A DNA stretch of 64,000 nt from the NCBI RefSeq assembly GCF_001517935.1, contig NZ_LOQF01000004.1, positions 50,048 through 114,047 on the forward strand, given 5' to 3'. Of this stretch, positions 7,754-15,617 are shown in pieces; position 1 is the first letter of the stretch; each line of letters opens with the position of its first letter. Source of the DNA: Sneathia sanguinegens (GTDB taxonomy: Bacteria > Fusobacteriota > Fusobacteriia > Fusobacteriales > Leptotrichiaceae). Made by a program: the position numbers and the translations under genes. The notes beneath the pieces are model-generated. The model worked only from the letters and a program-made list of their open reading frames with translations, was not told the DNA's origin and made no database searches.

Positions 7754-8433
7754 CATAACCTCCAAATATCATCACGAATTTTTCTTTTTAAATTGATAAA
7801 ATCATCACTTAATAAATCTCGTATTTTACTATTTATTGAATATGTAGAATATATTTCACCACTTTTTAAGACAATGATTTTATCTGCTAGCATAAGAGCT
7901 TCATCGATATTATGTGTCACAAAAAGTATGCCACATTTTTCTTTGTTATATAATTTTAATAATTCCTGTTGCATTTTAATTCTTGTAAAATCATCCAAAC
8001 TTGAAAAAGGTTCATCCATTAGCAAATAATTTGGCTTATATGCAAAAGCTCTTGCTAAATTAACTCTACTTTTCATACCACCGGATAATTCATTAGGATA
8101 GGAATTTCCAAATTTATCCAAATTTATCATAGTTATTAATTTATTGATCTCATCTGTAGATAAATTTTCATTAACAAGCTTTATATTCTCAAAAACTGTT
8201 AACCAAGGAAGTAATCTAGGCTCTTGAAAAATATATGAACATTTAAGATTAGGAAGAAGAATTTCTCCAGAATCATATTTTTCTAAACCACTAATTAATC
8301 TAAGTAGAGTAGTTTTTCCACAACCAGATTTTCCTAAGATAATAGTAATTTTATTTTTGTCTATACTTAAATTAATATTATTAAAAATAAGATGCTCATC
8401 ATATTTTTTAACTAAATTTTTTATTTCTATCAT
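7753..8433 (-). CDS. ABC transporter ATPase, SsuB/TauB-like
   Basis: A 226-residue nucleotide-binding subunit with Walker A GKSGCGKTT, signature LSGGMKSRVNLARA, Walker B LLMDEPFSSLD and the switch histidine in VTHNIDEAL. Its size and the FQEP Q-loop (YIFQEPRLLPW) fit the nitrate/sulfonate/taurine importer ATPases. The start overlaps the permease gene by 26 bases and its stop touches the binding-protein start, so the transporter genes are tightly coupled. Confidence 0.9.
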   Translation of the reverse strand: MIEIKNLVKKYDEHLIFNNINLSIDKNKITIILGKSGCGKTTLLRLISGLEKYDSGEILLPNLKCSYIFQEPRLLPWLTVFENIKLVNENLSTDEINKLITMINLDKFGNSYPNELSGGMKSRVNLARAFAYKPNYLLMDEPFSSLDDFTRIKMQQELLKLYNKEKCGILFVTHNIDEALMLADKIIVLKSGEIYSTYSINSKIRDLLSDDFINLKRKIRDDIWRL

Positions 8434-9154
8434 AAATAATCAACCTCTTAAAGATATAATCACAAAGATAACCTAAAATTCCAATAACAATTATTCCTAC
8501 AATAACAATATCGATTCTTGACATAGATTTTGCAAAATTAATCATATATCCTAAACCCTGACTTGCTGCAATTAGTTCAGCACCTATTATCGCACGATAA
8601 CTATATCCTAAACCTAATCTAAGACCAACTAAAATATCAGGTAAAGCATTAGGAAGAATAATTTTTAAAAATATCTTTTTATTACTAAAATTAAAAACTT
8701 TTCCCACTTCTATTAATTTTGGATCACAACATAATAAACCTTTTTCAAAATTAAGATACATTGGAAAAAAAGAAGCCAAAATAATAATAATTAATTTTGA
8801 TGTTTCTCCTATACCAAACCAAAGTATAAGAAGTGGAATAAGGCTTAGCGGTGGTATGTTTCTCATAAATTGCAAAAACCAGTCATAATAAGCAATGAAT
8901 TTTCTATAACGATATTCTAATATAGCAAATGTACTTGCAAATAAAAATGAAATGAAAAAACCAAAAAATACTCTTTTCAAACTAACAAATACATTTATAA
9001 TTAAGCTTTTATCCTTAATTAGTTCTACAAAACTAAATATGATATCTTTTAAGGGTGGTAAAACATAAGGGTTATAAATATTGGTAATAGTTAATATGTG
9101 ATATATTAAAATACAAATAATTAAAGAAAAAAAAGCTTTTATTTTTTTATGCAT
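8408..9154 (-). CDS. ABC transporter permease, SsuC/TauC-like
   Basis: A 248-residue membrane protein with about six hydrophobic helices. The EAA-type cytoplasmic loop (KKIFLKIILPNALPDILVGLRLGLG, around 162-186, read in two halves) docks the ATPase, and the FMRNIPPLSLIPLLILWFGIG segment is typical of SsuC/TauC/ThiX permeases. It overlaps the upstream H-cluster-like gene by 16 bases and the ATPase gene by 26 bases. It forms the channel of the importer with the two genes downstream. Confidence 0.88.
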   Translation of the reverse strand: MHKKIKAFFSLIICILIYHILTITNIYNPYVLPPLKDIIFSFVELIKDKSLIINVFVSLKRVFFGFFISFLFASTFAILEYRYRKFIAYYDWFLQFMRNIPPLSLIPLLILWFGIGETSKLIIIILASFFPMYLNFEKGLLCCDPKLIEVGKVFNFSNKKIFLKIILPNALPDILVGLRLGLGYSYRAIIGAELIAASQGLGYMINFAKSMSRIDIVIVGIIVIGILGYLCDYIFKRLIIYDRNKKFS

Positions 9155-9753
9155 TTTACACCATCTCCATTATGACAGCCATTATGGCAATACAATCCTT
9201 CAATTAGCCTAACTTTTTTAATTGAAACATTTGAAATATTTTTTAAATCTTTTTCTTCAACTGAAATAACATTTTTTTCAATATCAGAAAAAAAACCAAA
9301 AGGAATAGGACTATTATCTAGTTTTTTTCCTTTTAAATTGAGTGAATACTTATTACAAAATTCATCCCAGGTTAAAAAAAATGTATTTTTTAAATTTAAA
9401 GAATTTCCATATTTTTTTAACGCAGTACAAGGGGTTATTATACATTTTTGACCGTCAGCTAAGTCTTCTCTATATGCTATTTCTTTTGCAATGTGAATTA
9501 AAATAGGCTCAATATTATGAAATTTCACATTAAGTTTAGATTTTTTGAAATAGTCTACAATTAAAGGGCATCTTTGATCTAAAATAGTACCTTTTTCTTT
9601 TTGTAATAAAGCTTTATATTCATTTTTCACTATTTTTGCCTGATCTTCTTTTGAAAAAACTAAACTAAAACCAAGATTATTTAATTTTTTTTCTAAAAAA
9701 GATAAATTGTATGAATTAATTACAACAGGGTTAAGTAAAATATATTTTTTCAT
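9139..9753 (-). CDS. Small [FeFe]-hydrogenase H-cluster-domain-like protein (function unknown)
   Basis: A 204-residue protein, the first gene of the minus-strand ABC operon. Three segments align by eye with the hydrogenase large-subunit C-terminal domain: DQRCPLIVDYF (C62, motif L1 without the first cysteine), IITPCTALKK (C109, motif L2) and EGLYCHNGCHNGDGV (C189, C193; motif L3, Cys-x3-Cys followed by a Gly-rich stretch). So the four cysteines that would hold the 4Fe-4S part of the H-cluster are present, while the proton-relay cysteine (R61 here) and most of the usual 350-residue domain are missing. No ferredoxin domains, signal peptide or membrane segment. A true hydrogenase is unlikely; an Fe-S carrier, sensor or metal-binding accessory of the transporter is possible. 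The similarity is seen by eye only. Confidence 0.6.
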   Translation of the reverse strand: MKKYILLNPVVINSYNLSFLEKKLNNLGFSLVFSKEDQAKIVKNEYKALLQKEKGTILDQRCPLIVDYFKKSKLNVKFHNIEPILIHIAKEIAYREDLADGQKCIITPCTALKKYGNSLNLKNTFFLTWDEFCNKYSLNLKGKKLDNSPIPFGFFSDIEKNVISVEEKDLKNISNVSIKKVRLIEGLYCHNGCHNGDGVKCIKK

Positions 9754-9781
9754 AAACCTCCATTAAATAGTATGTAAAAAA

Positions 9782-9810
9782 AGTATAACACACTAAGTGT
9801 ATTTATTCAA
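9782..9810 (-). promoter_or_regulatory. Promoter of the H-cluster-like/ABC operon with a palindromic spacer
   Basis: On the minus strand: -35 TTGAAT (9805-9810), 17-base spacer, -10 TATACT (9782-9787). The spacer contains the inverted repeat ACACT-A-AGTGT (9790-9800), a candidate operator. The expected leader is only about 20 bases, so no riboswitch fits. Confidence 0.75.
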
Positions 9811-9813
9811 TAA

Positions 9814-9835
9814 ATAGGGGCATTACAGCCCCTAT
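9814..9835 (-). terminator. Terminator-like hairpin at the end of the suf-dapH operon
   Basis: A stem of 8 pairs, ATAGGGGC/GCCCCTAT (9814-9821 with 9828-9835) with a 6-base loop, overlaps the dapH stop codon and is followed on the minus strand by TTTATT. The T run is short, so termination may be partial. It ends just before the -35 of the next minus-strand promoter. Confidence 0.6.
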
Positions 9836-10524
9836 CTTAAACTATCAACTAATTCAGTTTTACTCTCAGTTTTTTCATCAACTTTTTTAATAATTTTAGC
9901 TGGCATTCCAGCAACAACTACATTTTCTGGTACATCTTGAGTTACAACAGCACCAGCAGCAACAACTGAGCCTTTTTTAACTCTGACACCTTCTAAAACT
10001 ACAGCATTTGCACCAATTATTACATTGTCTTCAATGACAACAGGTTTTGCTGAAGGTGGTTCTATAACACCAGCTAATACAGTACCTGCACCTATGTGGC
10101 AATTATCTCCTACTTGAACTCTACCACCTATAACTACTCCCATATCAACCATTGTACCTTTTCCAATTTTAGCACCGATATTAATAATTGCACCCATCAT
10201 AATTATACATTTATCTTGAAGTTCAACCTTTTCACGAATAATAGCACCAGGTTCTATTCTAGCATTGATATTTGCTACATTAAGTAAGGGTACACCAGAG
10301 TTTCTTCTATCATTTTTGAAATGATAATTTTTTAAATTATTTTCTTTTATTATCTTTTGTATTTCATCGACTTCACCATAAATGATTTTGATATCTTTTT
10401 TACCTATAACTTTACAAGAATAAGTGTTTTTTATTTCTTCATCAGTTATAAGTTCACAAGGTGTTTTTTTTGGTGAAGTTGCGAGATATGAAATTATCTC
10501 TTCTGTTTTTTCTCGATTAGTCAT
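9832..10524 (-). CDS. dapH: Tetrahydrodipicolinate N-acetyltransferase
   Basis: A 230-residue left-handed beta-helix acyltransferase. The hexapeptide repeats are plain (NARIEPGAIIREKVEL ... IIMMGAIINIGAKIGKGTMVDMGVVIGGRVQVG ... AGVIEPPSAKPVVIEDNVIIGANAVVLEGV), and the N-terminal 80 residues match the DapH-specific helical domain. It acetylates tetrahydrodipicolinate in the acetylase branch of diaminopimelate/lysine synthesis; dapB lies at 52301. The start overlaps the sufU stop by 4 bases, so it is the last gene of the suf operon. This is an odd place for a lysine-pathway gene. Confidence 0.93.
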   Translation of the reverse strand: MTNREKTEEIISYLATSPKKTPCELITDEEIKNTYSCKVIGKKDIKIIYGEVDEIQKIIKENNLKNYHFKNDRRNSGVPLLNVANINARIEPGAIIREKVELQDKCIIMMGAIINIGAKIGKGTMVDMGVVIGGRVQVGDNCHIGAGTVLAGVIEPPSAKPVVIEDNVIIGANAVVLEGVRVKKGSVVAAGAVVTQDVPENVVVAGMPAKIIKKVDEKTESKTELVDSLR

Positions 10525-10958
10525 TTTTTATTTTTCTCCTTATCTAAAATTACTTCAAAGCTATGCCAACTTAAAGTAGCACATTTTATTCGTGCAGGCA
10601 TATCTCTAACATATTCCATTAAAATGGCATCTTTTAAAAGATTAAAATCTCCTTCTTTGTGTTCCTTCATCATGGTAAAAAAGTTCTCAACAATTTTTTT
10701 AGCTTCTTCTAAATTTTTACCTTTTATATCATCGATTAACATAGCTGTTGAAGCTGTAGAAATAGCACAACCACTACCAATGAATGAAGCATCTAAAACC
10801 ATATTATTTTCTATTCTAACAAGTAAAGTTAAGTCATCACCGCAACTAGGATTATGACCTCTTTCAACAAAACTAGGATTTTCAATTTCTTTTTTTAAAT
10901 CTTTTCTCTTATTATACTCTAAAATTGTTTGTTGATAAATTTTTTCTATATCTGTCAT
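10521..10958 (-). CDS. sufU: SufU-type zinc-dependent sulfurtransferase / scaffold-like protein
   Basis: A 145-residue SufU protein. The zinc/sulfur ligands C39 and D41 (NPSCGDD), C64 (GSGCAIS) and C126 (RIKCATLSW) match those of Bacillus SufU. SufU accepts persulfide sulfur from SufS and passes it to the SufBCD scaffold. It overlaps sufS by 4 bases and dapH by 4 bases. No IscU-type scaffold is in the window, so SufBCD is the assembly platform here. Confidence 0.93.
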   Translation of the reverse strand: MTDIEKIYQQTILEYNKRKDLKKEIENPSFVERGHNPSCGDDLTLLVRIENNMVLDASFIGSGCAISTASTAMLIDDIKGKNLEEAKKIVENFFTMMKEHKEGDFNLLKDAILMEYVRDMPARIKCATLSWHSFEVILDKEKNKK

Positions 10959-12160
10959 AAATTAAAAACCTCTTTTACTTTTTTTAAACCTTCTATTAAT
11001 ACATCAATATCTTCATAAGTATTATAGATATTAAAACTTATTCTACAAGTAGAATTAATTTTCATAAATTGATGTAAAGGTGCTGTACAATGTTGACCAG
11101 AACGAACATTTACCTTGTATTTATCTAATATAAAGGCAGTATCATGTGAATGTACTCCTTTTACATTAAAGGCAACTATAGGTACTCTATCAACATTTTC
11201 GATGTAGTAAGTTTCTACAAAATCTAAGGAATTCAATTTACATAAAAGATCAAATAAAAGATCATATTCTATTTTTTTTATTTCGGAAAAGCCAATTAAA
11301 TTTATATAATCTATAGCTCTAGATAATGATGATATAGCTGCAGTATCCATAGTTCCACCTTCGAATTTATGTGGAAGGGGAGCAAAAGTTGAATATTGTT
11401 CTTCAACATAATCTATCATATCGCCACCGTAAATAAATGGGGGCATCTTATCAAGCAATTCTTTTTTACCATAAAGCACTCCAACACCAAAGGCAGAGTA
11501 CATTTTATGCCCAGAAAAAGTTATGAAATCAGCATCCCATTTGGCAACTTCATGTTTGAAATGTGTAATAGACTGAGCACAGTCTAGTAAAACAAGAGCA
11601 TTATATTTGTGTGCATAATCAATAACAGTTTTAAAGTCTTGTATTATTCCTGTTGTATTTACAACAGAAGATAAAGAAACAATTTTTGTTCGTTCATTAA
11701 CCTTATATTTGAAATCTTCAAGATCAATTTGACCATCTTTATCTAAATAGAAAAATTTCAAAGTACAACCAACTTTTTTAGCTATGAATTGCCAAGGAAC
11801 AATATTAGCATGATGATTTGAAACGCATAAAAGAATTTCATCATTTTTTTCTAAAAAACTTAAGCCATAAGAATAGGCTACAAGATTAATAGCTTCAGTA
11901 CAATTTTTTGTGAAAATTACTTCGCCACTATCATCAGCACCAATAAAATCTTTAACCTTTTGTCTAGTATTTTCTATTATAGAAGTATTTAACATAGAAA
12001 GTTCATATGAACCACGACCGGCATTAGCATTGAAATTTGTATAATATTCTACAAGATCATCAATTACCATTTGTGGCTTTTGTGTAGTTGCAGCACTATC
12101 AAAGTATGCAATATCTTTATTTTTAAATATGGGAAAATGTTCCCTTAAATTTTTTTCCAT
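10955..12160 (-). CDS. sufS: Cysteine desulfurase SufS
   Basis: A 401-residue group II cysteine desulfurase. PLP lysine K219 lies in TFSGHKMYSAFGVG, the stacking histidine in SNHHANIVPW, and the persulfide cysteine C358 in VRSGQHCTAPLH. It takes sulfur from cysteine for Fe-S assembly with SufU. It overlaps sufU by 4 bases and shares one base with the sufD stop. It is one of three cysteine desulfurases in the window, the other two being NifS/IscS type. Confidence 0.95.
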   Translation of the reverse strand: MEKNLREHFPIFKNKDIAYFDSAATTQKPQMVIDDLVEYYTNFNANAGRGSYELSMLNTSIIENTRQKVKDFIGADDSGEVIFTKNCTEAINLVAYSYGLSFLEKNDEILLCVSNHHANIVPWQFIAKKVGCTLKFFYLDKDGQIDLEDFKYKVNERTKIVSLSSVVNTTGIIQDFKTVIDYAHKYNALVLLDCAQSITHFKHEVAKWDADFITFSGHKMYSAFGVGVLYGKKELLDKMPPFIYGGDMIDYVEEQYSTFAPLPHKFEGGTMDTAAISSLSRAIDYINLIGFSEIKKIEYDLLFDLLCKLNSLDFVETYYIENVDRVPIVAFNVKGVHSHDTAFILDKYKVNVRSGQHCTAPLHQFMKINSTCRISFNIYNTYEDIDVLIEGLKKVKEVFNL

Positions 12161-13212
12161 TATAGCATCCTATTATTAATTTCTTTAAACATTTTTTCTT
12201 TAATATCTTCAAATTCTATTCTCTCAAATATTGGTCTGAAAGAAGATTCTACAATTATTTTTTTAGCTTCTTTTGAATTGAAACCTCTAGACATTAAATA
12301 AAATAATCTATCTTCATTAACTTTTCCAACAGAAGCAGCATGAGCACCAAGAACATCATCTTCGTCACAAAGCATAGCTGGTATCGAATGAATTTTAATA
12401 GTATCATCTAGTAATATAGAGAATTCACCTTCGCTTGCCTTTGATTTGCTACAGCCTCTATAGAAATATATATTTCCTCTAAATATTTTCAAACCATGAT
12501 CCTTCGTTGCACCACGACCTTCTATATTTCCATTATTTCTTTTACCATGGAATAAAAGTGAATATTCAAAATCAGCTTTTCTGTGTTCATCAACCAAATA
12601 TGCAGGTATGAATAAGACTTCAGAGCCTTCACCTAAAAATCTTGCTTTACTAGCAACAGCATTTATCTTTGCACCTAATTCTAAGTCATAATAATTAAGT
12701 TTTACATTATTATCTAAAACAAAGTCAGTTTGTGTAAAATTCTTAGAAAAACCATTTAAATTTTGTAGATTTATAAGCTCAAGTTCTGAGTTATCAGCTA
12801 GATTAACTCTTATATATCCATTGTGATAATGTTCATTTTTATCAGCAGATTCATAGAATATTAAAAGTTTTGCCCTTGAATTTTTTTCCATGTTTATATT
12901 TATTCCATTAATTAGAGTATCAGAAATATTATTAAAATCAAATTTTATAGCTATCATTTTTTCTAACTTGCTAGATATATTTAAAGCAAGGCTATTATTT
13001 AATCTTTGCTTATTTTCTATTTCATGATATTCCCCTAAACCACGATAGGGTTCTGGTCTATCTTCGCAATATTTTGATATATTTATACCATTTTGATCCA
13101 TATTAAGAAAAGTAACATTATTTATATTATATTCTTTTTGTTCTATTGTTTCAGTCGGAGCATATTTTAATCTTTTCCAATATGGTTTTTGTAATTCTTC
13201 ATATTTTTTCAT
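12160..13212 (-). CDS. sufD: Fe-S cluster assembly protein SufD
   Basis: A 350-residue SufB/SufD family protein. The core beta-helix has the family landmarks (YHNGYIRVNLADNSELEL, GRGATKDHGLKIFRGNIYF) and the C-terminal CDEDDVLGAHAASVGKVNEDRLFYLMSRG helix region. It is shorter than E. coli SufD (423), mainly at the N-terminus. It pairs with SufB to form the SufBC2D scaffold. ATG 13212 is 8 bases after the sufB stop. Confidence 0.93.
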   Translation of the reverse strand: MKKYEELQKPYWKRLKYAPTETIEQKEYNINNVTFLNMDQNGINISKYCEDRPEPYRGLGEYHEIENKQRLNNSLALNISSKLEKMIAIKFDFNNISDTLINGININMEKNSRAKLLIFYESADKNEHYHNGYIRVNLADNSELELINLQNLNGFSKNFTQTDFVLDNNVKLNYYDLELGAKINAVASKARFLGEGSEVLFIPAYLVDEHRKADFEYSLLFHGKRNNGNIEGRGATKDHGLKIFRGNIYFYRGCSKSKASEGEFSILLDDTIKIHSIPAMLCDEDDVLGAHAASVGKVNEDRLFYLMSRGFNSKEAKKIIVESSFRPIFERIEFEDIKEKMFKEINNRML

Positions 13213-13220
13213 AAAGCCTC

Positions 13221-14642
13221 CTAACCTATTGTTCCTTCAAGTTCAATTTCTATAAGTCGATTTAGTTCAACGGCATATTCAAGAGGAAGTTCTTTTGAAA
13301 TAGGTTCAACAAAACCACGAATAATTAAAGCTTTAGCTTCATCATTTGTTAAACCTCGTTGCATTAAATAAAATATGGCATCATCTGAGATTCTACCAAT
13401 AGAAGCTTCATGACCTATGTCAATATCATCTGTATTTGAAACTATCATAGGTATGGTATCAGACTTTGATAAATTATCTAACATTAAAGATTCGCATTCT
13501 GCAGTAGCCTTTATATGCTTTACTCCGGGTACAACTTCCATTAAGCTTCTATAACAAGCCCAACCACCATTTTTTGAAATACTTTTTGATTTTACTTTAG
13601 AACTTGTGTAAGAAGCTGCGTGTATTACTTTACAACCTGAGTCTAAATATTGACCAGCTGAGGCAAAAGTTACACCAGTATATTCGGAACGAGATCTTTC
13701 ACCCTTTAAAATACTTAAAGGATAAAGCATAGAAACCTTTGAACCAAAAGATCCAGATATCCATTCTATAACTCCATCTTCATCAACTAAAGCTTTTTTT
13801 GTATTTAAATTGTACATATTTCTTGACCAATTTTCTATGCTAGAATATCGTAATCTTGCTCTTTTACCGATATATAGTTCAACAGCACCAGCATGTACTA
13901 CATTTTTATTATACTTAGGTGCAGAGCAACCTTCTATAAAGTGAACATCTGCATCATCTTCAACTACTATTATGGTATGTTCATATTGACCTGCTTCTGG
14001 AGCATTTAATCTAAAATATGATTGTATTGGTTTTTTTACTTTCACTCCTTTTGGAATGTATAGAAAAGTTCCACCAGACCAAACAGCAGCATGAAGAGCT
14101 GAAAATTTATGATTATCTACAGGTATTAATTTCATAAAATATTTCTTTATCATATCAGGATATTTTTTTACTGCAGTTTCAATATCTGTATAAATTACAC
14201 CATCTTCATCTAATTCTTTTTCAAGATTATGATATACAACAGATGAATCATATTGTGCACCAACACCACCCAAAGATTTTTTTTCAGCTTCGGGTATACC
14301 TAATCTATCAAAAGTATTTTTAATATATGAAGGCACATCATCCCAAGTATCAGACATTTGCTTTGCATTAGGTTCAAGATAATTTACAATGTCATTTATG
14401 TCAAGATCAGATAAATCTGCACTCCAAGTAGGCATAGGTTTTTGATTGAAAACTTTTAAACCTTCAAGTCGTATATCTAACATCCATTGTGGTTCATTCT
14501 TTTTCTTAGAAATTTTTCTTACAATTTCTTCATTTAAGCCCTTACCAGTTGTATAACCAGCATCGACTTTGTCTTTTATGTCGTAGACACCCCGTTCAAT
14601 ATCTGCAACATAGGTTCTCTTTCTAGGAGTTTCATCAGCCAT
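13221..14642 (-). CDS. sufB: Fe-S cluster assembly protein SufB
   Basis: A 473-residue SufB of usual length. Landmarks are DVPSYIKNTFDRLGIPEAEK near residue 105, AVWSGGTFLYIPKGVKVKKP near 190, HFIEGCSAP, and the C-terminal DIGHEASIGRISDDAIFYLMQRG. Cys and Glu residues of the core (the EGCSAP and NLNTKKALV regions) are as in the family. SufB carries the nascent cluster. It is second in the operon, 5 bases after sufC. Confidence 0.96.
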   Translation of the reverse strand: MADETPRKRTYVADIERGVYDIKDKVDAGYTTGKGLNEEIVRKISKKKNEPQWMLDIRLEGLKVFNQKPMPTWSADLSDLDINDIVNYLEPNAKQMSDTWDDVPSYIKNTFDRLGIPEAEKKSLGGVGAQYDSSVVYHNLEKELDEDGVIYTDIETAVKKYPDMIKKYFMKLIPVDNHKFSALHAAVWSGGTFLYIPKGVKVKKPIQSYFRLNAPEAGQYEHTIIVVEDDADVHFIEGCSAPKYNKNVVHAGAVELYIGKRARLRYSSIENWSRNMYNLNTKKALVDEDGVIEWISGSFGSKVSMLYPLSILKGERSRSEYTGVTFASAGQYLDSGCKVIHAASYTSSKVKSKSISKNGGWACYRSLMEVVPGVKHIKATAECESLMLDNLSKSDTIPMIVSNTDDIDIGHEASIGRISDDAIFYLMQRGLTNDEAKALIIRGFVEPISKELPLEYAVELNRLIEIELEGTIG

Positions 14643-14647
14643 TGTTA

Positions 14648-15391
14648 TTAATCCTCCTTATTTTTAAATTCTTCAAATCCATTTTTTTCTATATATTCTA
14701 TAAGTTCTTTACCACCATTTTTCTTAATTTTACCATCTACTAAAATGTGAACATAATCAGGTTGTAAATATTCAAGAACTTTATCATAGTGTGTAATAAT
14801 TATCATTGATGCATCATCTCTTTTTAAGGTTCTTAGCCCCTCAAATACTATTTGAGTAGCATCTCTATCAAGACCTGAGTCAGCTTCATCAAGGATAGCA
14901 ATTTTAGGTTCAAGTATAGCCATTTGTAAAATTTCATTTTTCTTTTTTTCACCACCAGAGTAACCGACATTTAAGTGACGATTACAATAAGAAGGATCTA
15001 TATTTAATTTTTTCATTGTTTCAACTAAATATTTATGGAAAAAAGTAAAATATTGTTTTTCACCAGTTACAGCTTCTTTTGCTGATCTTAGGAAATCTTC
15101 CAATGTAAGTCCTGGTATTTCTTCAGGATATTGGAAAGATAGGAATATACCAGCTCTAGCTCTTTTGTCAACAGATAAATCTAGTATATTTTGCCCATCA
15201 AGGTATACCTCACCTTTTGTAACGGTATAGTTAGGATGACCAACTAAAACACTAGCTAATGTTGACTTACCAGCACCATTAGGACCCATAATTACATGAA
15301 TTTCACCTTTGTTAATTTTTAAATTAATTCCTTTTAAAATTTCTTTGTCTTCAACTTCAGCGTGAAGATCTCTTATATCCAATAAAGTCAT
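14648..15391 (-). CDS. sufC: Fe-S cluster assembly ATPase SufC
   Basis: A 247-residue ABC-type ATPase: Walker A GPNGAGKST, SufC-type signature YSGGEKKKNEILQMA, Walker B AILDEADSGLD and switch histidine ITHYDK. It drives conformational change of the SufBCD complex. It is the first gene of the operon, with AAAGGGG 7 bases before ATG 15391. The leader contains a PerR/Fur-like palindrome (15410-15424). Confidence 0.96.
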   Translation of the reverse strand: MTLLDIRDLHAEVEDKEILKGINLKINKGEIHVIMGPNGAGKSTLASVLVGHPNYTVTKGEVYLDGQNILDLSVDKRARAGIFLSFQYPEEIPGLTLEDFLRSAKEAVTGEKQYFTFFHKYLVETMKKLNIDPSYCNRHLNVGYSGGEKKKNEILQMAILEPKIAILDEADSGLDRDATQIVFEGLRTLKRDDASMIIITHYDKVLEYLQPDYVHILVDGKIKKNGGKELIEYIEKNGFEEFKNKED

Positions 15392-15409
15392 GCTTTTTCC
15401 CCTTTCACT

Positions 15410-15424
15410 TTGTAATCATTACAA
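15410..15424. promoter_or_regulatory. PerR/Fur-like operator in the suf leader
   Basis: A perfect 7-1-7 palindrome TTGTAAT-C-ATTACAA. It matches the Bacillus PerR/Fur box TTATAATnATTATAA at 12 of the 14 arm positions. It lies just downstream of the suf -10, around +3 to +17 of the transcript, so a bound repressor would block initiation or escape. Regulator identity (PerR, Fur or Zur type) is an inference. Confidence 0.7.
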
Positions 15425-15432
15425 TCAATTAA

Positions 15433-15461
15433 ATTATATACTTTACATGAATTAATGTCAA
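15433..15461 (-). promoter_or_regulatory. Promoter of the suf-dapH operon
   Basis: On the minus strand: perfect -35 TTGACA (15456-15461), 17-base spacer, perfect -10 TATAAT (15433-15438). A consensus promoter this strong suits an operon that is held down by a repressor. Confidence 0.88.
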
Positions 15462-15570
15462 ACGAAAGTTAAAGAATAGTTTACATATTTCAACATGTGA
15501 AAATATGATAAAAAAATTAATGAAATATTGAGTGAAAAAAGAATAAGTTAGAAAAAAAGTTAAAATAAAG

Positions 15571-15599
15571 TTGACAAAAAATTTTGTAAATAATACTAT
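15571..15599 (+). promoter_or_regulatory. Promoter of the metNIQ-like operon
   Basis: -35 TTGACA (15571-15576), 17-base spacer, -10 TACTAT (15594-15599); AGGAGG follows at 15607-15612. The transcript would start about 12 bases before ATG 15618, so no SAM riboswitch or T-box is present. The 100 bases between the two divergent promoters are A-rich and hold a near-palindrome at 15484-15507. Confidence 0.8.
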
Positions 15600-15617
15600 A
15601 CATTCAAGGAGGCAAAA

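Noticed and set aside
9139..9753. The H-cluster-like protein as a working [FeFe]-hydrogenase
   Set aside because: The domain is far too short, the proton-relay cysteine is missing, and no ferredoxin domains or HydEFG maturases are nearby.
15600..15617. SAM riboswitch or T-box before the MetNIQ-like operon
   Set aside because: The predicted transcript start leaves about 12 bases of leader, too short for any such element.
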